This document shows positions 31,102 to 38,669 of a DNA stretch of 39,908 nt, piece after piece. The DNA is taken from the NCBI GenBank assembly GCA_002344075.1, contig DDTM01000038.1, positions 1 to 39,908 on the forward strand, written 5' to 3'. Both the position numbers and the translations under genes were made by a program. Every line of letters begins with the position of its first letter. The first letter of the stretch is position 1. Below the pieces are notes generated by a model. The model had not been told where the DNA came from. It saw only the letters and a list, made by a program, of their open reading frames with translations, and did no database searches. Source of the stretch: Bacteroidetes bacterium UBA2364. GTDB lineage: Bacteria > Bacteroidota > Rhodothermia > Rhodothermales > UBA2364.

Positions 31102-32102
31102 ACACAACCTATCGCTTCAGTCAATGTTTATGGATATGCGCCTTGCTATTTTGGCAAGGTCTATTGGCTCCTGTTTGGGCGCAAAAGGCTTGGTTGAAGA
31201 CTGCGGCGGACTCGGTGCAGAATGGGGAACGGTTTGAACTAACCTTTTCAGTTCAGGTAGGTACTGGTCAGAAACTAATCCCACCTCCTATCGGAAAGCC
31301 ATTGGGAGATGCGGACTTGTTGCGCGAAGTAGCCCGCGAAAAAAGCCGTACAAACAACGGCCCTGAGGTAACCGCCATTCGGTTTGAAGCTGCGGTCTTT
31401 GGCATAGACACGGTGCAGGTTCGTTTGCCCTTTGGCTTGGTCACTGGCAGCGATACCCTTTGGCAGGAGACCGAGCCGCTTGTTTTAAACATACAGCATG
31501 TGGTTCCTAAGGAAGCCCAAGAATTAAAAGATATTGCTCCGATTGCAGAATTTGGGGTGGATTGGATGTTATGGATCTGGGTTGGGCTTGCCCTATTGGT
31601 CTTGGTCGTTGCTGGTTGGTGGATCTGGCGTAAATACCGGAAAAGGTTGGAACAAGATCATACGTTGCCAGAACTTGCTCCTGTCCTGACCTTATTCGAG
31701 AGGGCATTGGCACGCCTTCAGGCATTGACATCATGGGAATTGACGGATCAGGAACGAATTAAGGCGTATTATACCGAAGTTTCGGAAGTAGTGCGGATGT
31801 ATTTAGAAATGTCGTTACGGATTCCGGCGCTTGAATCCACTACGGGAGAACTACTGACCCGTTTAAGGACAACGGAAGACCGTCACTTGCGGATACATTT
31901 ATCCCCTCATTTGATTAATGAAATTGAATCCCTTTTATCCCTATCGGACTTGGTAAAATTTGCAGACTTCCAGCCAGCGGCTGAGCTTCATACACAGACG
32001 TTGAAACAAGCCATTGAATTACTTACAGCGATAGAGCAACTCTTACACCCCGCTGTACCAACCGCCCCAAGCCCATCCGTCGTGCCAGAGGTTACATCAT
32101 GA
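31098..32102 (+). CDS. BatD/DUF4381-like membrane protein of the VWA operon
   Basis: A signal peptide (about 1-28, ending VWAQ) leads to a periplasmic beta-rich domain (about 30-150) similar in style to the BatD/oxygen-tolerance Ig-like domain. A transmembrane helix (about 155-177, WIWVGLALLVLVVAGWWIW) follows, then a cytoplasmic helical domain containing ALTSWELTDQERIKAYYTEVSEVVRMYLE (in part), which resembles DUF4381. A Pro/Thr-rich tail ends it. The layout matches proteins encoded between DUF58 and BatA in Bacteroidota. It overlaps both neighbours by ATGA. The assignment rests on layout and context more than on a clear domain match. Confidence 0.65.
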   Translation: MNTTYRFSQCLWICALLFWQGLLAPVWAQKAWLKTAADSVQNGERFELTFSVQVGTGQKLIPPPIGKPLGDADLLREVAREKSRTNNGPEVTAIRFEAAVFGIDTVQVRLPFGLVTGSDTLWQETEPLVLNIQHVVPKEAQELKDIAPIAEFGVDWMLWIWVGLALLVLVVAGWWIWRKYRKRLEQDHTLPELAPVLTLFERALARLQALTSWELTDQERIKAYYTEVSEVVRMYLEMSLRIPALESTTGELLTRLRTTEDRHLRIHLSPHLINEIESLLSLSDLVKFADFQPAAELHTQTLKQAIELLTAIEQLLHPAVPTAPSPSVVPEVTS

Positions 32103-32857
32103 TCTCCGAACTACTGATTCAAAAAATGCATGATGCAACACAGGTTTTGGTGCTAACGGGCGCTGGGATCAGTGCAGAAAGTGGGCTGGCTACGTTTCGT
32201 GATCCGGATGGTCATTGGGATCAATACAGACCGGAAGATTTGGCAAACGAAGGAGCTTTCCGTCGTAATCCACGTTTGGTACAAGGCTGGTATCATGCAC
32301 GCCGGAAGGCGGTGTTGTCAGCCTTGCCCAATCCGGGGCATCGGGCATTGGGGGCACTGGCTGGGCTGTTTCGTGAGTTTACATTGGTGACACAAAACGT
32401 GGATCGGCTGCACCAACGGTCCGGAAGTGATCGGGTGATCGAACTTCATGGCAATATTCAGCAGTTTCATTGTATCGAATGTGGCTTGGACGCGCCCGAA
32501 GCGGTGTTCGCGGAAATAGCATCCGGCCAAGTGGCTTGTTGCCAGATCTGTGGCAACTTGGTGCGTCCGGCAGTGGTCTGGTTTGGGGAATCGTTGCCAA
32601 AAGAGGCACTGGATGCGGCTTGGCAAGCAGCGACACGGGCGGAAGTGGTTCTTTCTGTCGGAACTAGCGGATTGGTATATCCGGCGGCGCACTTGCCGTT
32701 GGTCGCTAAACGTGCTGGTGCATTCATTGCCGAGGTCAACATCGCCCCGTCGGCGCTCGCTTCCGAAATGGACCTGGTGCTGATCGGCAAAGCAGGGGAC
32801 ATACTGCCTACACTACTCGATGCACTCAAAAACCGTAAAAAAGCCGATAGAACATGA
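32099..32857 (+). CDS. SIR2-family NAD-dependent protein deacylase (CobB/SIRT5 type)
   Basis: This cytoplasmic enzyme removes acyl groups from lysines, consuming NAD. Landmarks are TGAGIS at 20-25, FRDPDGHW (33-40), TQNVDRLH (98-105), the catalytic His117 in ELHG, and zinc cysteines C125/C128 and C148/C151 (with an extra C147). Tyr65 and Arg68 in WYHARR match the acidic-acyl pocket of SIRT5 and CobB, so desuccinylase or demalonylase activity is likely. The length (252 aa) is normal. Its ATG overlaps the upstream stop by ATGA, and its own stop overlaps the VWA start the same way. A sirtuin inside a DUF58/VWA operon is unusual. Confidence 0.93.
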   Translation: MISELLIQKMHDATQVLVLTGAGISAESGLATFRDPDGHWDQYRPEDLANEGAFRRNPRLVQGWYHARRKAVLSALPNPGHRALGALAGLFREFTLVTQNVDRLHQRSGSDRVIELHGNIQQFHCIECGLDAPEAVFAEIASGQVACCQICGNLVRPAVVWFGESLPKEALDAAWQAATRAEVVLSVGTSGLVYPAAHLPLVAKRAGAFIAEVNIAPSALASEMDLVLIGKAGDILPTLLDALKNRKKADRT

Positions 32858-33858
32858 GTTTACCCCGCATAGATCAATTTGCCCAGCCTTGGTTTCTGGC
32901 CCTCCTAAGCCTGATACCGATTCTTTTTCTGTGGTTTTGGTGGCAAAAAAGACAGGGCCAAGTGGGGCTATGGTTTAGCAATGTAGCCCTCTTACGGAGC
33001 GTACCCATGTCTTGGCGGGTACGTTTACAATGGATACCAACAGCCTTGCGGTATGTGGCTTTTGGGTTGGCAATCTTCGCTCTTGCAAGGCCCCAAGCCA
33101 CGCACACCTCAAACGAGAAATTTGCGGAAGGGATAGACATCATGATGGTGATGGATGTTTCTACTTCGATGAAGGCCATGGATTTTGAACCTAACCGATT
33201 TGAGGCAGCCAAGCGGGTAGCCTCGGAGTTTATTGCCAGCCGGATCTCCGATCGTGTGGGGTTGATCGTCTTTGCAGCAGAAGCTTTCACGCAATTTCCG
33301 CTTACCTTAGACTATGACTTTGCCCAAAATATGTTGGCCGATGTGCAAATGGATGTGATCGAAGACGGAACGGCAATTGGAACAGCCCTTGCAACCGCTA
33401 CGAACCGCCTACGCGATGCAAAAGCCAAAAGTAAAGTGGTAATATTGCTCACCGACGGGCAGAATAATCATGGTGTGATAGACCCTGTTACGGCTTCGGA
33501 GGTGGCTTCCAGTATGGATGTACGGGTTTATACCATTGGTGTTGGACGAAAAGGTACAGCTCCCTATCCGATGGATTCTCCGGCTTTTGGCCGTCAAACG
33601 GTTCAGGTACAGGTGGAGATAGATGAAGACATGTTGCAGAATGTCGCCAAGAATACGGGTGGAAAATACTTCCGGGCCACTACTGATGGCGCCTTGGAAT
33701 CCATCTATCAGGAAATTAGTAATTTAGAAAAAACCAAGATTGAACAGCGCATCTATACCGATGCGGTAGAATTGTATCCTTATTTCCTTTGGCCGGCTTT
33801 GTTGCTGCTCTTATTGGAATTGGGTATGCGGGCCACGGTATTCCGGACGTTTCCCTGA
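32854..33858 (+). CDS. BatA-like VWA domain membrane protein
   Basis: This inner-membrane protein has two N-terminal hydrophobic segments (about 13-30 and 64-80), a VWA domain (about 94-290) and a C-terminal helix (about 312-328). The metal site DVSTS lies at 101-105, with FAAEAFTQFPLT and LLTDGQNNHG as the later MIDAS strands. This is the BatA architecture of aerotolerance operons, where it partners MoxR and DUF58 proteins. BatB, BatC and a second VWA gene do not follow; murB does, after 84 bases. The start overlaps the sirtuin stop (ATGA). Confidence 0.9.
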   Translation: MSLPRIDQFAQPWFLALLSLIPILFLWFWWQKRQGQVGLWFSNVALLRSVPMSWRVRLQWIPTALRYVAFGLAIFALARPQATHTSNEKFAEGIDIMMVMDVSTSMKAMDFEPNRFEAAKRVASEFIASRISDRVGLIVFAAEAFTQFPLTLDYDFAQNMLADVQMDVIEDGTAIGTALATATNRLRDAKAKSKVVILLTDGQNNHGVIDPVTASEVASSMDVRVYTIGVGRKGTAPYPMDSPAFGRQTVQVQVEIDEDMLQNVAKNTGGKYFRATTDGALESIYQEISNLEKTKIEQRIYTDAVELYPYFLWPALLLLLLELGMRATVFRTFP

Positions 33859-33942
33859 AATTATTCCGTTGCCATATTTCTCCCATATTCCACTTGGTAA
33901 GCCCAAAGCAAAAACCTACTTTCAGGTGCAAAAGCCCGATAC

Positions 33943-34866
33943 ATGATCGAACACAATACCTTCATCCACAAGATTCATAAAAACGTTGTTCTAGCACCTT
34001 TTACCACGTTTAAGATTGGGGGTAAAGCTGATTATTTTGTGGAGGTGACCACCGAAGACGAATTGGTTCTGGCCATAACTCAAGCCAGAAAAGCCCAATT
34101 ACCCTACTTTTTATTGGGATTAGGCGCCAATATTCTGATCGGAGACAGCGGTTTTCGAGGTCTTGTGATCCGTAACTTAGCACAAAAAGTCTTTTTAGAC
34201 CCAGAGACGGGTCTATTAACCGCAGAAAGTGGGGCTTGGGTATTCCCTAACCTCATTGAAATAGCTGTTTCTGCCGGATATGGAGGGTTGGAGCATTATG
34301 CGGGCATCCCCAGTACCGTTGGCGGAGCGCTATGGCAAAATTTGCATTTCTTATCGCCACCGCCGGCCCGCAGTCGCACCATGTTTATAGAGGAAGTACT
34401 ACACACCGCTCGTATTTTGACTCCCACCAATGAAACCTTTACAGTGGATCGGGATTGGTTCGGGTTTGGATATGATCAGTCTCGACTACACCATTCTGGT
34501 GACATCGTGCTTTCTGCAACATTTCAGTTGGCAAAAACGAACGAAACCCAATTGCGCGAAACTATAGCGGCGAATCTCCAATGGCGCCAAGAACGACATC
34601 CGCCATTGGATGAAGAACCCAGCGCCGGAAGTATCTTTCAAAAAATTGACGGTATCGGTGCAGGGCGTTTGATAGACCAGGCAGGGCTAAAAGGATACCA
34701 AATTGGCAAAGCGGAAATTTCCTCCAAGCACGCCAACTTCATTGTAAATAGAGGTGGGGCAACTGCCGCCGATGTCCGGACCTTAATTACGCATGTGCAG
34801 CAGGTGGTTCAACAGCATTCTGGCCACCTTTTGCAACCTGAGATAGGGTTTGTCGGGGAGTTTTAG
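33943..34866 (+). CDS. murB: UDP-N-acetylmuramate dehydrogenase
   Basis: This cytoplasmic FAD enzyme reduces UDP-GlcNAc-enolpyruvate to UDP-MurNAc for peptidoglycan synthesis. The FAD-binding segment includes FTTFKIGGKADYF (20-32), LGLGANILI (58-66) and GIPSTVGGALWQN (121-133). Catalytic residues are Ser230 in PSAGSIFQK and Glu300 in LLQPEIGFVGEF; Arg181 lies in FGYDQSR. The length (307 aa) and the lack of a long C-terminal insert fit a type II MurB. It follows the BatA-like gene by 84 bases and precedes ccmB by nine bases. Other mur genes are absent. Confidence 0.95.
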   Translation: MIEHNTFIHKIHKNVVLAPFTTFKIGGKADYFVEVTTEDELVLAITQARKAQLPYFLLGLGANILIGDSGFRGLVIRNLAQKVFLDPETGLLTAESGAWVFPNLIEIAVSAGYGGLEHYAGIPSTVGGALWQNLHFLSPPPARSRTMFIEEVLHTARILTPTNETFTVDRDWFGFGYDQSRLHHSGDIVLSATFQLAKTNETQLRETIAANLQWRQERHPPLDEEPSAGSIFQKIDGIGAGRLIDQAGLKGYQIGKAEISSKHANFIVNRGGATAADVRTLITHVQQVVQQHSGHLLQPEIGFVGEF

Positions 34867-34875
34867 ACCTGCTTT

Positions 34876-35592
34876 ATGCCCAAGAAGAATATGCCACATA
34901 CCACTCAAACGCACTCGAAACTCCGCTATTGGTTCAATGGTGCTTACGCCGTATTTGAAAAAGACGTTCGTCTGGAACTGAGAAGCCGATATGCACTCAA
35001 TATGTTGTTGATGTTCATTGCATCCACGTTGTTTTTGGTGGTGGTATCTTTGGGGAACGAGGTGATCGGTACAAGGGTGCAAGCAGCATTGGTGTGGGTC
35101 ATCCTGCTCTTTGGTTCGGTGATTGGTTTAGGGCGTGGGTTTGTTTCGGAGGTGGACCAAGGAACGGTTTTGTTGCTCCAGCTTCATACGCGGGGAAGTA
35201 TGGTATATGCCGGAAAGTTGGCTTTTAATATTGTACTTTTGTTTCTATTGAATGTGCTGGCATTAGGTGCTTTTTTACTCCTGATGAACATCAGCGTAGA
35301 AAACCTCTGGCAACTGGCATTGGTATTGTTTTTAGGTACTTTAGGTCTTTCCGGAACCACCACGCTGTTGGCTGCCATGATTGCACGGACTCGGAACAGT
35401 GGGCCATTATTGGCCGTTTTGGCCTTCCCTTTGTTAATCCCCTTGCTTATGTCGGTGGTTGCAGCTACCAATACCATTTTGCTGAACGGCGGGTGGGAGC
35501 GGATACAAGAAACCTGTGTCACGCTGGTGGCTTTTGCCGGATCGGTGATTAGTGCATCGGTTTTGTTGTTTGATTATGTGTGGCGGGAGTGA
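34876..35592 (+). CDS. ccmB: Heme exporter protein CcmB
   Basis: This is the membrane subunit of the CcmAB ABC complex that releases holo-CcmE during cytochrome c maturation (System I). It has six hydrophobic helices and the N-terminal FEKDVRLELRSRYALN motif (about 28-43) typical of CcmB, followed by FGSVIGLGRGF and the SEVDQGTVLLLQL loop. The length (238 aa) is normal. The start could also be an ATG five codons in. It lies nine bases after murB; ccmC starts 46 bases downstream. The ATPase CcmA is not in this window. Confidence 0.9.
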   Translation: MPKKNMPHTTQTHSKLRYWFNGAYAVFEKDVRLELRSRYALNMLLMFIASTLFLVVVSLGNEVIGTRVQAALVWVILLFGSVIGLGRGFVSEVDQGTVLLLQLHTRGSMVYAGKLAFNIVLLFLLNVLALGAFLLLMNISVENLWQLALVLFLGTLGLSGTTTLLAAMIARTRNSGPLLAVLAFPLLIPLLMSVVAATNTILLNGGWERIQETCVTLVAFAGSVISASVLLFDYVWRE

Positions 35593-35638
35593 TCTTGCAT
35601 ACAATCTGGGATATGGTTTATCCTTTAGCCAAAGTAAC

Positions 35639-36328
35639 ATGACGCTTGTTGTAAAACGAATTAAAATTGGCATTGCCGTATGGATGACGGCTGTTATCCT
35701 TGCGGCTTTTGTCCTCTCGGCTGCAACCAAACTACCCATCTTGGAGCAAACAGCCCGTAATTTATATTTCCACGTACCAATGTGGTTCACTATGATGATG
35801 GCCTATTTTGTCTCGGCCTATTTTGCGGTTCAAGTACTGAGAACCGAAGACTTGGTATGGGACATGAAGGTCGTAGAAGCTACCCGCATTGCCATGTTGT
35901 TTGGGGTTTTGGGAATGCTGACAGGCATTGTATGGAGTCGGTTTACTTGGTTTTTGGGAACCGGAAAATGGTGGGGAAGCGATCCTAAACAAATGATGGC
36001 TGCTGTCCAACTGCTTATTAGTGGGGCTTATTTTGTCTTACGCTCGGCTTTGGATAATCCACGCCTCCGTGCCCGTATTTCTGCGGTCTATACCTTGTTT
36101 TCTGTGGTGTCCATGATTTTCTTGCTGTATGTCTTGCCTCGTTTGACCGAGAGTTTACACCCCGGAACGGGCGGCAATCCAGCCTTTGATAAAATAACCG
36201 ACCCAACCATGCGGCTCGTATTTTATCCGGCCATTTTAGGCTTTTTTGGTATTGCCTGGTGGCTATTCGACCAACGAGTCCGCCTTGCACGTGTAGAGGA
36301 AGATACCGAAGGGTTTTACATCCAATAA
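35639..36328 (+). CDS. ccmC: Heme-handling protein CcmC
   Basis: This six-helix inner-membrane protein loads heme onto CcmE. The two conserved periplasmic histidines are His45 in YFHVPMW and His174 in SLHPG. The tryptophan-rich heme-handling motif is a divergent version, TWFLGTGKWWGSDPK (103-117), in place of the WGTWW form of E. coli; the shortened form is usual in Bacteroidota. The ATG at 35639 gives 229 aa; the open frame upstream lies within ccmB. ccmD follows after 15 bases. Confidence 0.92.
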   Translation: MTLVVKRIKIGIAVWMTAVILAAFVLSAATKLPILEQTARNLYFHVPMWFTMMMAYFVSAYFAVQVLRTEDLVWDMKVVEATRIAMLFGVLGMLTGIVWSRFTWFLGTGKWWGSDPKQMMAAVQLLISGAYFVLRSALDNPRLRARISAVYTLFSVVSMIFLLYVLPRLTESLHPGTGGNPAFDKITDPTMRLVFYPAILGFFGIAWWLFDQRVRLARVEEDTEGFYIQ

Positions 36329-36343
36329 CCTTCATTCAAGTTT

Positions 36344-36595
36344 ATGACAAATATGTTGTATCTTTTTAACCTTCTGACCCTTTTAAAAGGGCAACAACCA
36401 AAGTGGTCTGATCCCAATTCCGTTCCGACTGCACAACCCACCGGATACGAAGCGATGATGGTCTCTGATGATAAAATTTGGGTGGTACTGGCAGTGGTAC
36501 TAATTATTTGGGTAGGAATCTTGATTTACTTATTCCGTACAGATCAGAAAATTAGCACCTTGGAACGGGCATTGCATGAAGCCAAGCAACAATAG
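36344..36595 (+). CDS. ccmD: CcmD family protein
   Basis: This is a small accessory subunit that holds CcmE to the CcmABC complex. It has one strong central helix (about 45-64, WVVLAVVLIIWVGILIYLF) and a charged coiled-coil tail (ISTLERALHEAKQQ). The 83 residues fit the Bacteroidota CcmD form, which is longer than in E. coli (69 aa) because of an N-terminal hydrophobic stretch. Recognition rests largely on position between ccmC and ccmE. Confidence 0.8.
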   Translation: MTNMLYLFNLLTLLKGQQPKWSDPNSVPTAQPTGYEAMMVSDDKIWVVLAVVLIIWVGILIYLFRTDQKISTLERALHEAKQQ

Positions 36596-36641
36596 GCTCT
36601 TTAATACCTTTATCCTTTAGGTTATTTAAACACAAAACCTT

Positions 36642-37025
36642 ATGAACAAGAAAACGATAATAGGATTGGTCCTTCTGATTGGATTTGGTTCCCTGTTGTT
36701 TATGAACTTTGGTAAGCAAGTGGGTGGCTATATGAACTTTACGGATGCTGCTTCAACCGGAGCACAAGCCCATGTCGTAGGGACGTGGGTAAAGGAAAAT
36801 GCCTATTCATATGATCAACGGACGAATATTTTCTCTTTTCATATGAAAGATCAAAATGGAAAAGTTATCAAAGTGGTGTACAACAACCTTAAACCAGCTA
36901 ATTTTGAAGACGCCGAACAGGTAGTGGTAGAGGGCAAGATGTTGTCAGACGGACAGTTTGAGGCAAAACACATTCTGGTAAAGTGCCCTTCAAAATACAA
37001 TGAACAAGTTAAACCAAATGTTTAA
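36642..37025 (+). CDS. ccmE: Cytochrome c maturation protein CcmE, Cys-type
   Basis: This is the periplasmic heme chaperone, anchored by one N-terminal helix (about 5-22), with a beta-barrel OB-fold (about 35-110). The C-terminal motif is notable: Cys115-Pro-Ser-Lys-Tyr119 (CxxxY) stands where E. coli CcmE has HxxxY. A His110 lies five residues earlier but has no Tyr at +4. This marks the cysteine-type CcmE of System I* organisms. The length (127 aa) is short, as in that subtype. The stop lies inside the next gene, whose likely ATG at 37018 overlaps by eight bases. Confidence 0.9.
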   Translation: MNKKTIIGLVLLIGFGSLLFMNFGKQVGGYMNFTDAASTGAQAHVVGTWVKENAYSYDQRTNIFSFHMKDQNGKVIKVVYNNLKPANFEDAEQVVVEGKMLSDGQFEAKHILVKCPSKYNEQVKPNV

Positions 37026-37488
37026 GCGCAAAAATTTGTTCGTTTTGGCTGGCATTATGGTCTTTTTAGGAGGCACCCGAATGTTGTTTCCGAATAGCGA
37101 CCAAAATCGGCACCTCCTGATGTTCAAAATGGAAAATCCATTACCACCTTGTCCCAATAAACCCAACTGTATTCGAGAAACCCGTGCATTTTCCTCGGAT
37201 CAAAAACAGGTATTCGAGGCCGCCTTGGCATCTCTTAAACGTTGGAATGGTTGGTTTCATAGGGCTGAGATTGTTTCGCAAAGTATTGAAAGCAGCAAAA
37301 TTACGGCCACTTTTCGGATTGGGGTCTTTACAGATGATTTCCAAATTGCCCTTGCCGAGCAATCCGGACAAGTTTATGTTCACGTAAGGAGTGCGAGCCG
37401 CTTGGGTCATGGCGATCTCGGAGTGAATAGTCGAAGGGTACGCACGTACTTCCAACACATGAAGGACATACTTACAACTTCACCATAA
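37018..37488 (+). CDS. DUF1499 family protein
   Basis: This protein of unknown function has a hydrophobic N-terminal anchor (about 5-22) and a periplasmic DUF1499 domain. Family landmarks are PCPNKPNCI with two cysteines, ITATFRIGVFTDDFQIAL, and VRSASRLGHGDLGVNSRRVR. I prefer the ATG at 37018 (156 aa), which overlaps ccmE by eight bases; an ATG at 37000 is possible. The overlap suggests translation coupled to ccmE, but a role in cytochrome maturation is only a guess. Confidence 0.85.
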   Translation: MFKRKNLFVLAGIMVFLGGTRMLFPNSDQNRHLLMFKMENPLPPCPNKPNCIRETRAFSSDQKQVFEAALASLKRWNGWFHRAEIVSQSIESSKITATFRIGVFTDDFQIALAEQSGQVYVHVRSASRLGHGDLGVNSRRVRTYFQHMKDILTTSP

Positions 37489-37538
37489 TGGGGCGGCTCT
37501 TTTCTTGTTGCGATTTATGAATGTTGCCCCTTAACTGA

Positions 37539-38669
37539 ATGAAGTTCAACCTACTCCATACCGACGAACACACCCATGCCCGTGCAGGCTTGATCGAAAC
37601 CGATCATGGGACTATCGAAACACCCATTTTTATGCCCGTCGGAACGGTGGGTAGCGTAAAAGCCGTACCGCCACGCGACCTTTTGGACGAGGTACAAGCA
37701 CAAATCATTTTGGGAAATACATACCACCTCTATCTTAGGCCCGGTACAGGGCTGTTGGAGACGGTTGGGGGGCTTCATAAGTTTACTTCTTGGTCTAAGC
37801 CCATGCTCACGGATTCCGGCGGCTTTCAGGTGTACTCCCTCGCGGATAACCGTAAACTCACGGAAGAAGGTGTGCGATTCCAAAGCCATATAGATGGTTC
37901 AACGCATTTTTTTACGCCAGAATCTGTTATGGACATTGAACGGACGATTGGCGCCGACATCATGATGGTTCTTGATGAGTGTCCGCCCGGCGATGCCTCT
38001 TATGAATACGCCAAAAAATCGTTGGGCCTAACCTTACGCTGGGCAAAGCGATGCCGCGACCGCTTCGAGCATACCGAGCCGCTTTATGATTATCAACAAA
38101 CCCTTTTCCCTATTGTTCAAGGGGTGGTTTATCCGGACTTGCGGCGCGAGTCCGCACGTGCCGTGGTAGATATGGGATTCGAAGGCTATGCCATTGGTGG
38201 GCTTTCTGTAGGGGAACCCGCTCCATTGATGTACGAAATGGTGGAGGTGGTGAATGAAATTCTACCTGCTGATAAACCCCGCTATTTGATGGGGGTGGGT
38301 ACGCCTGAAAACCTAATTGAAAACGTGGCGCGGGGTGTGGATATGTTCGACTGTGTAATGCCCACGCGAAATGGGCGCAACGGGATGCTCTTTACGACCG
38401 AAGGCATTGTAAACATAAAAAATAAAAAGTGGGAATCAGACTTTTCGTCCATTGATCCGGGGTTGGAGGGCTATATCCATCGAACATTCAGCAAGGCATA
38501 CCTGCGTCATTTATTCAAGGCGGGTGAGATTTTGGGGCTATGGATTGCCTCAGTGCAAAATTTGACGTTTTATTTGTGGTTGATGCGTCAAATGCGCGTT
38601 GCCATTTTGGGAGGTAAATTTGATGCATGGCGGCGCGAGTGGCTACCCAAGGTTACCCGTCGTTTGTAG
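37539..38669 (+). CDS. tgt: tRNA-guanine transglycosylase (zinc-ligand-less)
   Basis: This cytoplasmic enzyme exchanges guanine 34 for preQ1 in tRNAs with GUN anticodons, for queuosine synthesis. The active-site motifs are intact: Asp92 in TDSGGFQV, GGLSVGEP at 220-227, and the nucleophile Asp271 in MFDCVMPTRNGR. The length (376 aa) is normal. The zinc-binding loop is not: aligning with E. coli, the three cysteines are Leu309, Gly311 and His314, and the histidine is Gln340. I recall Bacteroidota Tgt proteins lacking the cysteines, so this may be a lineage trait, though the Gln is a further loss. Its stop codon abuts that of the minus-strand lipoprotein with no base between. Confidence 0.95.
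   Translation: MKFNLLHTDEHTHARAGLIETDHGTIETPIFMPVGTVGSVKAVPPRDLLDEVQAQIILGNTYHLYLRPGTGLLETVGGLHKFTSWSKPMLTDSGGFQVYSLADNRKLTEEGVRFQSHIDGSTHFFTPESVMDIERTIGADIMMVLDECPPGDASYEYAKKSLGLTLRWAKRCRDRFEHTEPLYDYQQTLFPIVQGVVYPDLRRESARAVVDMGFEGYAIGGLSVGEPAPLMYEMVEVVNEILPADKPRYLMGVGTPENLIENVARGVDMFDCVMPTRNGRNGMLFTTEGIVNIKNKKWESDFSSIDPGLEGYIHRTFSKAYLRHLFKAGEILGLWIASVQNLTFYLWLMRQMRVAILGGKFDAWRREWLPKVTRRL

Noticed and set aside
32318..32829. Overlapping minus-strand frames inside the sirtuin gene
   Set aside because: They are shadows of a conserved gene with intact catalytic and zinc motifs.
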